Source of the DNA: Nitzschia sp. pyKryTriq1
Lineage: Eukaryota > Bacillariophyta > Bacillariophyceae > Bacillariales > Bacillariaceae
Direction: 5' to 3'
DNA length: 64,000 nt
Assembly (NCBI GenBank): GCA_956465555.1
Contig: OY101124.1
Span: 1,116,001 to 1,180,000 of the forward strand
Under the pieces are notes generated by a model. That model made no database searches and had not been told where the DNA came from. It worked only from the letters and a program-made list of their open reading frames with translations. Of the stretch, positions 30,218 through 40,784 are shown piece after piece (the stretch's first letter is position 1; the number at the start of each line of letters is the position of its first letter). The position numbers were made by a program, and so were the translations under genes.

Positions 30218-30563
30218 TAGAAAGATCTACCTTTTGCAAGAATGATTTTTTTTGGATCGCTGAACTTTCGTCCAGCGATCTCCAAAAGTTCATCAGTATT
30301 CCACTTCTGATAGTAGCCAAGATCCAATTTTTGGTACTTAGGCAGTTGAACTTTCAATGATACATCCATGCATGAGGATGTATCAATGCCGCTTGACATT
30401 CAATTAGGTCTCAAAATTCATCCTGTGGCAGTTCCAATAACCAAACTGCCATTGAAATATTCATTATCCGAAACGATAGTTTTTGTTCACGAGTCGCGAG
30501 TCCCTACCTCTAGGGATCCCGACTCGCGGACAAACGGACAAAGGTCAGACACACATCGACTCT
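30218..30563 (-). repeat. 346-bp direct repeat, copy 2 (probable copia 5' LTR)
   Basis: The partner of 29461-29806. Its minus-strand frame (MSSGIDTSSCMDVSLKVQLP, onward to KIILAKGRSF) continues directly into the RNase H remnant, so an internal deletion appears to have joined the LTR end to the 3' part of pol. No primer-binding site is visible after it. The identity of the two copies points to a recent insertion or duplication. Confidence 0.65.
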
Positions 30564-30720
30564 TGTGTTTATTTGTTTATTACTTTGTATGAATTCGTTC
30601 GATTATTCGGTTATTCGAACAGTTGATTCTTCTATCTTTCTACTATTCGAATCGTCTCATGTCAGAAGTCACTTTGGACTTGTAAATTCTTGGGATTATT
30701 TTGTATCTGCCATTTCGTGG

Positions 30721-30964
30721 ATGTCAGGGGTTGCTTTGGACTTGTAAATTTTTTGGACTATTTTGTAACTGCCATTTGTGGATTCGATTAATCGATTAGT
30801 AGAGGATTCGACGTTTCGACTTTTCGACTGTACGGGCAACGACTGACAGACAACAGAAAAAGGCCTTAGGCCATTTGTCATGGACGTCGGAAGCGTAGCA
30901 GTCGGAGTAGCGTCAGCGCGCGGGCGGGCCGTCGCGCCAAAATTCCGATGTGGTACAGATGAGA
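30721..30964 (-). repeat. Right inverted repeat
   Basis: Inverted partner of 29099-29342. The inner end is followed toward the element interior by a diverged extra partial copy at 30669-30720, sharing TTTGGACTTGTAAATT and ATTTTGTA-CTGCCATTT blocks. Confidence 0.85.
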
Positions 30965-31742
30965 GCACAATAGGCAAATCCAATCCATTGCGATAAAATT
31001 ACTTAACGATTCTATGTCCTATGCGACTCTGGCACGCCAGCAACAAAATAAAACGTGATTCACAGGTAGTAGTACAATTGATTTTTTGTTTCTGTCATCA
31101 AACGTAAACTGACACAACGCTAGGTTGTGAAAGATCACGGTCGGTTGCATCGGTTGTAATACGACTTGCCATCCGAATGAAATTCCTCGTGGCGGCATGA
31201 AAAAATAATTCGGTCCCATCGATCACGTTATCTTGGAGTTGAGACGAAGTGATCGGATCGGTCACATTTTACCGAGGAAAGGGATGACAGACGGAAAAAG
31301 GACGAAAAGGGAGGAGAAGAACAAACAGACGCCGCAGACACGACAGACACTATCGATTGGATATATCATAAAAATTATTCGGATATGGAGAATTCTGAAT
31401 GTTCGCTTATCCATTGGATATGCAAAAGACGCCGGTAGAACATAACATACGTACAACGTACGAACTGGCGACGTCAGCCGTGTCAAAGAAACGAATGAAA
31501 CGAAGAATGCATTTTCAAAAAAAAATAATAATCTCATCTTCATCTAATCGTGCGTACTGGTACCGTATCGCCCCACAACCTCGCGGTTCGCGGTTGCTTT
31601 TTCACTGTGTCACAATATTTAAATTATTGATTGCCATACACCGACCACCGAAGCCCTTCAAAGATAAGACATCGCAACAAGATTGACAGCGATAGCAGGC
31701 TCTTCGACGAGTAGCAGCGCCAACCATAACCACAACCACAAC
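30965..31742. other. Intergenic region before U-box 2
   Basis: Unique DNA without a supportable gene. The 5' part of the U-box 2 frame is open from 31683, but no ATG occurs before 31743. The segment is presumed to hold its promoter. Confidence 0.5.
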
Positions 31743-32666
31743 ATGACCAGCACTATTACCAATGCTGGCCTCGATGACGAGGACGAGGACGAGATTTGTT
31801 CTCCACCTCAAGACTTTATTTGCCCCATCACGCAAGAGATCTTTCGTGATCCCGTGCAAGATTTATTTGGACATACCTACGAGCGATCGGCCATTCTCGC
31901 CTGGATCTCCGCCAAGGGGACTTGTCCGATGACTCGAAAAGCCATGCGAGCTTCGAATTTGATTCCCAACTGCCTCATGAAGACCAAGGTGCGGTTGTGG
32001 CAACAAGAACACCACCACCACCACCATCATCATGGTCAATTTCACAATAACATCTATGACGAGGATACGGATCATGATAGCAACGATCATCGTGACACCG
32101 TGCTCATTGGATATTTGTCCATGCCTGACACCAGCAGCAGCAACGTCTCATCAAGTCTCCGATCGGGAGGAGGACGACGTCGTCATCGGGGCAGGTGGGG
32201 CGCGGCTAATCATCGTCAAAGAAGAAGGAGGGGGGAGTTGAGTGAGGATGGGACGAATGCGAGTACTGAAAGACCAGTGTTTGTCTTAGGGGGCGATATC
32301 GACGAGAGCAGGCAGAATCAGAGGAGTCTCGGGGATCTTCGTCTCGAGAGATTATTGGCAGACTATCATCGGATTGTCGAACAAGAACAAGAGCTGCACC
32401 AGGACGAAGGAAATAGGTGGTCGGCGAGAACCGCCAATGGCGGAATGAATGCTTTATCTCATGATGCCACAGAATCCACCACCCTCGGACGAGATGTCGT
32501 TGGTAGTAGCAGTACGAGTTCCAGCAGCTCTGAAAATACAAATGTGGTTCCAGCAGCAGCAGCACGTGGTGGCGGTATCCGCGTTCGCAGCTTTTTGTTC
32601 CCGCGGAAAAGAAAGAACGTCAACCATCTTGTGGGTAGTATGATGACCACCTCTGCTTGCTCCTAA
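31743..32666 (+). CDS. U-box protein (putative E3 ubiquitin ligase) 2
   Basis: 307 residues from MTSTITNAGLDDEDEDEICS. The U-box is at about residues 23-90: DFICPITQEIFRDPVQDLFG, HTYERSAILAWISAKGTCPM and TRKAMRASNLIPN, followed by KVRLWQQEH. An eight-histidine run (from about residue 90) comes directly after the domain; it is encoded by CAC/CAT repeats. The rest is Arg/Ser-rich with a helix near LRLERLLADYHRIVEQEQEL and a basic tail ending in FLFPRKRKNVNHLV. The domain layout and basic tail match U-box 1, which suggests local duplication followed by divergence. The E2-recruiting role is from the family. Confidence 0.78.
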   Translation: MTSTITNAGLDDEDEDEICSPPQDFICPITQEIFRDPVQDLFGHTYERSAILAWISAKGTCPMTRKAMRASNLIPNCLMKTKVRLWQQEHHHHHHHHGQFHNNIYDEDTDHDSNDHRDTVLIGYLSMPDTSSSNVSSSLRSGGGRRRHRGRWGAANHRQRRRRGELSEDGTNASTERPVFVLGGDIDESRQNQRSLGDLRLERLLADYHRIVEQEQELHQDEGNRWSARTANGGMNALSHDATESTTLGRDVVGSSSTSSSSSENTNVVPAAAARGGGIRVRSFLFPRKRKNVNHLVGSMMTTSACS

Positions 32667-33434
32667 TAGTAGAGGTTTTGCTTGGTGGTCCAACGATTGC
32701 TGCGATTCAGTCAGTCAGTCAGTCAGGAACTCATTTTGGAGTACCGGTACACGGCACGGTACAACATGAAGTACGAAAGTCTTTCATACATAATAAGCTA
32801 GACTAGTCTACCCGGATGCACACACTCTACTAGTAGAGAGAGTATCTACCGTTAGACTCATGATACAATAGCTACAGGTAGTACCTATTCAGGTATGGAG
32901 TACAAGAAGTACTACTGTAGTACGCTAGCATGTACAGGTACCACGCATGTATATACTGTATTTTTTATCCCCCCTCTGCCCGCCGATGCCCTGCCCTTGA
33001 CGGTGGCAGGAGGATGCTACAACTACTAGCAGCAGCACCACAAGAATATGTACCGTACAGTATCATCAACAGCAATCATCATCATCTTGGATAGTGAAGA
33101 TGATGGTACTACGGATACTGTAGGATAATGATGTTGTCCCCTGTTGATCTCCCTCCCCCTCATTTATGAGTGCCTGTGCGCGCACGCGCATGTGCGCCAT
33201 CGCAACGAAATCAGAAGTCCGTGAAACGGAAGCCGAAGACGCTCACGCAGCACATCACACAAGGACGATCATCAGAAGAAGAAGAGACAACACACAATAC
33301 GACACACGACACACATAGTGCGTCTCCATTGCCACTTTTCATCATTCCAGCGGCAATTAAGACAACTACAAACTACAACATCGACCTACAAGATCATAAA
33401 TTATTTATCCTCCCACTTTAATTAAAAATCAGTC
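32667..33434. other. Intergenic region with short repeats
   Basis: It contains a CAGT tetramer repeat at 32708-32726, TACCGGTA at 32742-32749 and a stretch rich in GTAC/CTAGT from 32740 to 33130. A GCGCGCACGCGCATGTGCGC alternating purine-pyrimidine patch lies at about 33177-33196. No gene is supported. Confidence 0.5.
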
Positions 33435-34244
33435 ATGGCGTCCTTTCGGAATTTCGGTAGATCATCATCGTACGATCGAGTAGCGGCGGTTGATTTTGAG
33501 GACGGGATCGAGGATCCGTTGGGTGGTGGTGCCCGTACGAGTAACTCTGCAGGCAACTACTCGTCCGGCGATAACACCTGGACCATAAAAGAAAGTGCAG
33601 TCACACACTTTGAAATTGGCGGACTTGATGACGACGATGACGAGCATGATGCTTATGGTTCGGACGACGATAACAACAATGTGGATCTGGAAAACGGCAA
33701 CAACTCCACCAACTCCACCAGGAAACCCAAACGGCGGCAGCAGGATGTTTTGTCCATGACATCGGCCAGTACAACTTCTGGACGACCGCCATCCAACTAT
33801 TATTGTCCGCTAACTATGCATTTGATGGAAGACCCGGTACTGGACGGTTGTGGTCACTGTTTTGACCGCGAGGCCATCACGTCCTGGCTAAATTATCACT
33901 CCATGTGTCCGATTTCTCGTAAGCCTTTGACGACCGACGATTTGATTCCAGAGACGGCCCTGCAGGAAAGAATTCAAAATTGGAAATCACGTCACCTGTT
34001 TTCTTCAGAGCCGGATTTGCTCACGCTCTCTGAAACGGACTCGCACTCGCAATTTGAGCTTATGCTCCTTCCGCAGGAACGTAAAGTCTTGGCCATTGTC
34101 AAGTTTCGAAAACAAGTTCGTACCCAACGGGAAGCTTACATACGATGCGTGTGGACTGTAGTGGGTATCGTCACGGTGGTCTCTGTCACAATTGCCTTTT
34201 TGACAATTTATTTATACGATGTCGAGCTGCGAGGGCCGCTATAG
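33435..34244 (+). CDS. U-box protein 3 with C-terminal membrane anchor
   Basis: 269 residues from MASFRNFGRSSSYDR; the ATG follows an in-frame stop and an AT-rich leader. An acidic stretch (DDDDDEHDAYGSDDDNNNV) precedes the U-box at about residues 121-190: YYCPLTMHLMEDPVLDGCGH, then FDREAITSWLNYHSMCPI and SRKPLTTDDLIPE. The last 32 residues contain VVGIVTVVSVTIAFLTIYLY, a single membrane span that ends six residues before the C-terminus, so the protein is probably tail-anchored with the U-box in the cytosol. This suggests a ligase acting at an organelle or ER membrane; the membrane cannot be told from the sequence. It differs from the two neighbouring U-box genes in this anchor. Confidence 0.82.
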   Translation: MASFRNFGRSSSYDRVAAVDFEDGIEDPLGGGARTSNSAGNYSSGDNTWTIKESAVTHFEIGGLDDDDDEHDAYGSDDDNNNVDLENGNNSTNSTRKPKRRQQDVLSMTSASTTSGRPPSNYYCPLTMHLMEDPVLDGCGHCFDREAITSWLNYHSMCPISRKPLTTDDLIPETALQERIQNWKSRHLFSSEPDLLTLSETDSHSQFELMLLPQERKVLAIVKFRKQVRTQREAYIRCVWTVVGIVTVVSVTIAFLTIYLYDVELRGPL

Positions 34245-34778
34245 CCAGTGGTGGTGGGAGCGAGGCCACACTTTCGTACTGACATGACAGACAACATTCC
34301 ATTATAAAAAGAGAATGCATGCATGAATAAATGAATGCAGGAAACCATCATCACCTTTTGATTGACATCTGTGTTGTCAGAACACAGCAATGTGCCTCTC
34401 TCTATTACCTTACGCTTACTTTTAGGTGGGGCTGATAACATACCATTGTACGAACTCCGAGTATTTGTATTGAACGAGTGAGTATGTATGTACATGCATA
34501 GAACCTTTCTCCGATTTTGGACGACGGGACCGACCGTGCATCGTTCGCAGTTTTTTAATACAGTATATTGACCAGTATTATCTGGCTACTGGCTGTTTCG
34601 CCCAACCGTCGAGTGCCCTTCAACTCCTGGCCGCCTCTTGCTGCTGTGATAGCGGCGGTACAGTCAGTTCAGGAGAATAGAGATCAATAACGAATGTGAT
34701 TCGAGTTCCTGTCTATCAGTGTGTTTTTATTTTATTTAAAAATTATCAGGTAGTAGCATGGTTTAAACAAGTACTAGT
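34245..34778. other. Convergent intergenic region, U-box 3 / kinesin
   Basis: The region between the stop codons of two converging genes. AT-rich in places, with no gene or strong repeat seen. Confidence 0.5.
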
Positions 34779-37700
34779 CTATTCATGAACATCGGTATGT
34801 TTGGTCGCTTTCCCGATTACCACCTTTCGGACGGTTTCGGCAAATTTGAGAGCGCACGCCGTTTCTTGGAGGTCTTTCAAATCCGAAGACACGCAAGCAA
34901 CCAAGACAACCTTGGTATCCGCCTCCAGACTGTCGCTCAACAAGTGGGTAATGGTAGCGTTTCGGTATGGAACCTTACGATGGAATTGACTGCGGGCTGT
35001 GATGACCTCAGCGAGCGTAGCCATGGAGCGGTTGGTGAACTTCCACTCGGAGCCAATACCAATGCCGGCAATCACAGCTTCGGGTGTCGATGTCTTCTTG
35101 TTTGACGGGCGTCGAGGGACAATATTGGATGCCGCAAGGTCGACAAATTGAATCTTGCCCCAGGTCGAGACTCCAGTGGCGATGTTCTTTGATTGAACCT
35201 TAAACGACGCAATGACATGGCTGGTGGTTTCGTGTTCATCAAAGTCCATAGCTTGCTCTGCGAGACGTTGTTTTCGCTTGCTCAAACTTTGTTTCCAGAT
35301 CTTCAATACATCGTCGAAGTTGGTGACTTCCACAGATACAAGGCCATGAACGGTCGTTTCGCCGTCTCGATTGGTCTTGATTTCCAATCTCAACGGTTTC
35401 TCCGAATGAGACGCCGAAGCTCCATCTTGTGGGTCAACTCGTATGCTTCTTGTTCTGCGAGACGTTTCGATTCGGCCCTGTGTGTCGCCGAGATCGGTTC
35501 CGACCAGTAAATCTGATAGACGTTCATTGCTCACTTCAACGATATTGAAAGTGACAGTCTCCTGGTAACGATCCTTCCTCTGGTTCAAAACATGAAAGAA
35601 CTGCTGCGCCGCCCGAAGGTGAATCCCAAAGTCTGTAATGGACACATCGCCATTGGCAGCGTACTTGACATTACCCAGCATTGTGTATGTTTTGCCAGCG
35701 CCAGATTGACCATGAGCAATCAGACAAGAATTGTACCCCTCAAGAGCACTGAGGCAGACAGATTCCATTTCGTCGTAAACTTCCTGTTGGGAACAATCAC
35801 TGCCAAGGATGCCATCAAATTCAAAACTCAAAGGGGCATTGATAGCAGAAACATCTGTCATGAAAGAAGCACGTTCCCGGTGAAGAATCATGACCTCTTG
35901 CGACGGAGCTGAAATTGTCGAAGTTCCTATCGGGGCTCGAGGTCGACAGTACACTCGAATAGATCCTCGCAAGTCTTGGACTTCATTCAATAGCCTTCTT
36001 CTGGTCGCACGCTCCAAGGCCAACTTTGAGCGCAATCGATCCAACTCTGATTCCAGAGTAGCATTAGAAGGATTCTGTACAAATCCGGATGCCACCTTTT
36101 GTCGTTCGCTTCCCAGCGATTCGGCCATGGCTGCTCGTTGGACTTCTGCTACGGCAGCGCGCGTCTGCCAGTGGCCAGCTTCCTCTGCTGCACTTTCGGC
36201 TTGTTTCCTCCAAATTGCCGATTTCTTCTGTTCTTGTTCCAAACGTTCTTCCGCCATGCGAGCCTTCGCCAATGCTTCCGCTGAGCGCTTTTGGGCCAGT
36301 GCAGCGGCTTCGGCTGCCTTGTGGGTGACTGTGCTGTTCCAGTCCTTGGAGTTGCTGTGTTCAGCGCTTTGGATTGCTTGTTCTGCCACCTTGACGGCCC
36401 TCGCTGCCTCAGCCCGACTTTCCTCGAGCTCAGTTTTCAAGCTTGTCAACGCCAAGTGCAACTCTTCAACGATTTCTTGATCAAAACCGGCTCCAGTAAT
36501 TGAAGATACGACAGAAGCATCCTCGTCGTGAGTAGGTACATCGAGACTGGGCACTGTCGGCTGAGATTTTTCTGTAGTGGATGCTTCTCTTGATGAAGCC
36601 AAAAAGGGCGCTTTGGAGTCGTGTGTCGAGGGCAACGATCCAATCTGGGGATCGGGAATGTCAAGAGTCTTGCTAGAAGCCTCCTTGTTGGCAGCTTCTT
36701 GCTGCGTCATGCGACCCGACTGCGACGAGAACATTTTCTTTTGTTGAGGGTAGGGATAAGGTTTGGGTCGAGTTGATGGCTTATCGGCAGTAACCGCTGG
36801 CAGTGGAATGTGCTTTCGGCTGGACGAATTGTTGGTGGCATGCGAGTTGGCTCCTGAAAGCAGATCCGGTGCGGACTGCTGGCTGATGAGAGACTGCCTT
36901 ATGTTTTGAATAGGTTGTTGTGGCTGCGGAGAAGTGGACTTGGGTGGTTCTGTCATGATGATGATGATGATTCAAGTAAAATATGTGAGCAGAGCGGTGT
37001 GTTGTTTGTACGCGTAAGAGCAAAGAGGGAAAGCAATATACACTGAGCTTGGTAGTTCCTTACCTTTCAACGATTGGGGAGTGATATCAGATCGAATACT
37101 GCGAGCATCCTCCCCTTCCATTGGAACACCCAAGAAACGAGAGAATGCCTTGGCAAATTTGTCCCTATCTAGTCGGGTCGGTGCTTCAATGTCAAGGGAG
37201 GGACACTGGCGATCATCGGTAATCAAAGACAAAATGCGAGAAGCCGGGCACACATTGCGGCGTGTCCGCTCAGTAGTCTTTCCTTTTCGCACACAAACAA
37301 AGCGCTCCAATGGCAGATTGACCTCCTTCTTCTTGCCCCACGTCAAGACTTTGACCTTGCTTCCTTTCATGAGGACCTCGGAACGCTCCACACTACGATC
37401 TCGGAACCTTGCTGATGAACGCTCAACGCTACGATCTCGGCCGAACCTGGAGAAGCGTCTAGAGTGACTCGAAACGCTTCGGCTGGAGCTGAATCCGTGC
37501 GTGTCCTTTTCCAGGTCCGCTGCATCTACAAAGCAGCACTTGACATATCGCAGGTTGCTCTTTCCATTCTGATTGATTTTGCGGACGGCGACTCCGTAGA
37601 CATCCTCCGTCAAACGTTGCTCGAACAGAGCTTGCTCTAGATCATCTGGTTCGCCGTTCTCTGTCATCCAATTATCCGTGGCACCTGCCGAAGTGATACT

Positions 37701-38348
37701 TTGTGAATCACTGGGGGCGTCGCGACTGCGCAAAGGCGTAGAGTTGGCACTGCGTGTGCCATTGCGTCCTCGAGAAGACGTCGTCGGTAGCTGTTGTTGC
37801 CAAGCATCGCTTTGCCTTCGGACAGCCTCCAAACTCTCCAGAGCCGCAGCCGACGCTGTCTGAAAAGATTGCTGCTGCACCGCTCGCTCTCCAGAAGAAC
37901 CACCGCGAGGAGCCAAGGCTTGCCGAGGGTCCTTCGCCACATTCGCTCCGATTGGCATCTCTCGACCCGAAGTCTTTGGGGGAAGGGATGAAAGCCTTCC
38001 AGGAGAGGACGATTGGAAGGGTACTTGTTTGGAGTTGCCCGCTGAAGATCTCGGTGGAAAAGGTGAGGAGACCGGAGCCGGTGCCGTCACCGCGGATGCC
38101 GATTCTGCTGGTACCTGTATCCATTGCTGCTGGGAATGTTGTGTTTGCGGATTGGTTTGGATCGACAGGGGGGCACCACTGTGGTTGTCAGGAGAGGTCC
38201 CAACAAATTTGCGCGCCGGAGAAGAAGTCGCGCCAGGCGTCGGCCAAGCCTTTGGATTGAAATGGAAGTTATTTTCGTCGTATCCTCGGGAGGTTGTCGA
38301 GGAAGGAAAGCTGGTGGACGATACCGGGGAGGAAATTGGGTTCGTCAT
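34779..38348 (-). CDS. Kinesin with N-terminal PH-like region and divergent motor
   Basis: Exons 38348-37064 and 36949-34779 join through a 114-nt intron (donor GTAAGG, acceptor GACAG). The codon is split G|AA and the phase matches, giving 1151 residues. Residues 1-240 are low-complexity; about 250-410 looks PH-like (VYGVAVRKINQNGKSNLRYV, then VKVLTWGKKKEVNLPLERFV and CPASRILSLITDD). Residues of about 560-755 are coiled coil, rich in AEAARA and EQAIQSAE. The motor at about 755-1145 follows the coil, as in minus-end-directed kinesin-14 (neck GSIRVYCRPRAP). Its P-loop GQSGAGKTYTM is intact. Switch I, normally NxxSSRSH, reads EHETTSH, and switch II, normally DLAGSE, reads VDLAASN, so ATP hydrolysis may be impaired. 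Reading this as two genes is the alternative; an ATG happens to overlap the acceptor site. Confidence 0.82.
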
Positions 38349-39818
38349 GACGACTAACTGTCTCTCTCTTTCTCTCTGTTCCGATGCTTCGATCGAAAAA
38401 ACAAAAACAAGGTCACAAAAATTCAAACTATGGTACTGGGATGCCGACGAGTTCTACCCTTATTACTAATGTGGGTTTCCGCTTGTCCGAGTTGTTGAGT
38501 AAGAGACAAGGCAGGATGATGGTACTCGTGCTTTGTATGTGCTGGAGATCTGTACGCCTGTGCTATGTAGCTTCGCTTGCTTGTGCAGGGAGTCTGAACC
38601 GAAATCCCGAGCTTCCCACAGCACAGACAGCAATTTCTAAATTCATTCTGTGTGTTTTCTGTGAAAGAGGGCATTGCGAGAAAACCAATCGTACCTGGGG
38701 TGCTTTTTTGTACTGAAGTGAGTCAACGGAACGCCAGCCGGCAATTCATTTATACATGGATGATTATTCAGCCAATGTCCACGAATGAGTAGCAGTCTCA
38801 ACGAAACCTACGCCAAGTTTGGTTGCGACTCCGACAAAAGTCATGTGTTTCTGACCGGCATCCTCGCCTCAGGTTTTTAAACGATTCTTCCCAGATTTCG
38901 GGCGACAAAACGGACAAAAATCAGTAAATCTGCAAAAATTGTACGTTAATGACAGAAAAGTGGAAAAAATAATGTGACGTCCATAATTATTGTCGACGTC
39001 AAAGCAAAGCACCACATCATCACCAGCTGTTCATTGAGAAACACTGCTCAAAGACACCACAAATAATAGTAGACCTAGGTAGTTCCTTAGTACCATTTGG
39101 CAACCATGCATGTACCCCACATCGATCTGTCTGTTGTATCGGTCGTCCATCGACCGAGCTACTAGCACGACCACAGTAGTAGAGCATTCTGCTGTTCATT
39201 CCTTCTTCCAGTATCAAAGGCAGCGTAGTAGTAGAATGGCTTCAGCTAGTTTCGTACGATCCTCTTGTTGTTCTTGGGCAGCAGCTCTAAGTTAGCGGTT
39301 GCACACTAGTAGCTGAAGCCACAATTCTACGCTGCTTCTGTAGCCTACTACTACTACTACTACTACTGGTAATGTAGTTGGAATTTACCGGTACTGTTGC
39401 TGTCGTGGTCTTCTACTAGTAGTTTCCTCTCAGAGAAGAAGCTGTGTTACGTAGGAGCATCATCATGGAGCTTGGTATTTCAGTCTACCGTAGGATCCCC
39501 CCCCCAATGCTGCTCTAGTGAGCATCTGTACTGCTTTATTCTACCACAGGAGTAAAGCTTCTACCGGAAGGAGTAGTGCTGAGGAACCACCACTCTACTA
39601 GCTGCTGTGCCGAGATAATCTCACTAGTAGTACTACTACCGTATTACTGCTGGTGTGGTGGGTTGCGAAGTCATACCAACACCTCACTCCAGTACAAACT
39701 GCGATTACTATGTCGCACTGAAATGAATATTCAAGCCAATAACAGTATGCCCCCCGTAGAAAGCTTCGGCATGGAAAGCTTGTATCCAAAAGAGTAGTCT
39801 AGTAGGAGGCAGGTCAAT
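38349..39818. other. Intergenic region, kinesin to TFIIS
   Basis: No gene is supported. The first 150 bases hold the presumed kinesin promoter with a TCTCTC run. Further on are AT-rich DNA, a CTA trinucleotide repeat at about 39342-39366, TACCGGTA at 39386-39393 and more CTAGT/TAGTA-rich DNA to 39620. Confidence 0.5.
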
Positions 39819-40784
39819 CTAGCATTTCCATCGTTTGCCACAGTTCAAACAGAGGACGAATACGGTCATGGGCTCATCGGCAGATCTCGTTTGCTTTTGC
39901 GTCGACGTGGTTTTGATCGACTTGCACCGACCACAAGTGAACAAACTAGCCTTGAGTAGATCCCCCTTGATTCCACACATGGCATTGATCTTATCTTCAT
40001 TCGCCTGGTCCCAGTCTAGTCGACTCGTATCCATAATCTTGCGCGCTTTCTCTTCACGTTCTTTGCGCAATTCATCGCTAGCCAGCTGTTCACTGCTCAT
40101 CTCGACCAATTCATCCCCTGGAAGCTGTCCCAACAAAATTTGTGTCGTCAAACCGATATTCTGTTTGATATTGAAACACAGGGATCGAGCCTTCCCCAAG
40201 TACTCCGTCCTGTCTCTAGAAAATTTTTCATGGATCTGAGCCTCAACATCGGTGGCACGTTCGACCGCTAAATGTTCCACGGCCCCTGCATTGATCCCCT
40301 GTTTCACCAGAGACGGTTTGGCGGCTAGCATGAAAGAATGCAGCTTTTTGACCGTGGTATTTCGATACGGCTGCAAACCAGCCCATTCGATTTCGGCTTC
40401 GGCAACCGCACTCGAAATGCTCTCCCGTCGTTCCGTCTTTCCCGTCGGTTTGGCAATTTTCTTAATGGCCTTGGTGGCCGTGTTGGGAGATGGCTGGGAC
40501 GAGGCAGCAGCGCCGGCACTAGCAGCCTCTGCTTGTCCCTTGGCTACCTTTTTCCATTTCTTGACGAGTGATTTGGCAGTCGGTCCGACTTGCTCGTTGG
40601 CTTTGAATTTGGAGACGACGGCTCCAATCAGAGTTTCGGTCAAGATGTTAAGAGTGATGTCGCATTTGTCGAGTTGTTCCAGCATATCCTTGCATTGTTC
40701 CGTGTCTTCCGGGGACAAGGATTCGGCAGGTAACAACTTGGAAAGTGAAGCCTTGATGCCTTCGACCGTGGATTGTGCAGTCAT
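39819..40784 (-). CDS. Transcription elongation factor TFIIS
   Basis: 321 residues in one exon. TFIIS enters the RNA polymerase II funnel and stimulates cleavage of backtracked transcripts. All three parts are present. The N-terminal LW/TFIIN helical domain spans about 1-85, ending VGPTAKSLVKKWKKVAKGQ. The central domain is at about 130-245 (YRNTTVKKLHSFML to ARKIMDTSRLDW). The C-terminal zinc ribbon is FTCGRCKSIKTTSTQKQTRS, then ADEPMTVFVLCLNCGKRWKC. The RSADEP catalytic acidic pair Asp-Glu and four zinc-binding cysteines are intact. The start is the first ATG, immediately before the LW domain. It acts in the nucleus. Confidence 0.95.
   Translation of the reverse strand: MTAQSTVEGIKASLSKLLPAESLSPEDTEQCKDMLEQLDKCDITLNILTETLIGAVVSKFKANEQVGPTAKSLVKKWKKVAKGQAEAASAGAAASSQPSPNTATKAIKKIAKPTGKTERRESISSAVAEAEIEWAGLQPYRNTTVKKLHSFMLAAKPSLVKQGINAGAVEHLAVERATDVEAQIHEKFSRDRTEYLGKARSLCFNIKQNIGLTTQILLGQLPGDELVEMSSEQLASDELRKEREEKARKIMDTSRLDWDQANEDKINAMCGIKGDLLKASLFTCGRCKSIKTTSTQKQTRSADEPMTVFVLCLNCGKRWKC

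Larger units (their letters stand above)
29099..30964. mobile_element. Foldback-like element with 244-bp inverted repeats, containing a copia remnant
   Basis: Positions 29099-29342 and 30721-30964 are inverted copies, 244 bases each. They appear identical over about the outer 220 bases, with a few differences at the inner ends. The outermost bases are TCTCATCTGTACC. The enclosed 1.4 kb holds a Ty1/copia deletion derivative at 29461-30563. Next to the right repeat, 30669-30720 is a partial, diverged extra copy of its inner end. No clean target-site duplication is visible outside. The structure fits a foldback or MITE-like DNA element, later invaded by a retroelement. Confidence 0.7.

Noticed and set aside
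35890-36480. A 196-codon plus-strand frame antisense to the kinesin
   Set aside because: Its Ala/Ser/Phe-rich product is the mirror of the AEAAR-rich coiled coil.
36972-38426. A separate gene upstream of the kinesin, ending in its own stop, with the kinesin starting at ATG 36956-36954
   Set aside because: The stop lies inside a perfect GT-AG intron whose ends join the two frames in phase; one gene explains both better. The kinesin ATG overlaps the acceptor by chance.
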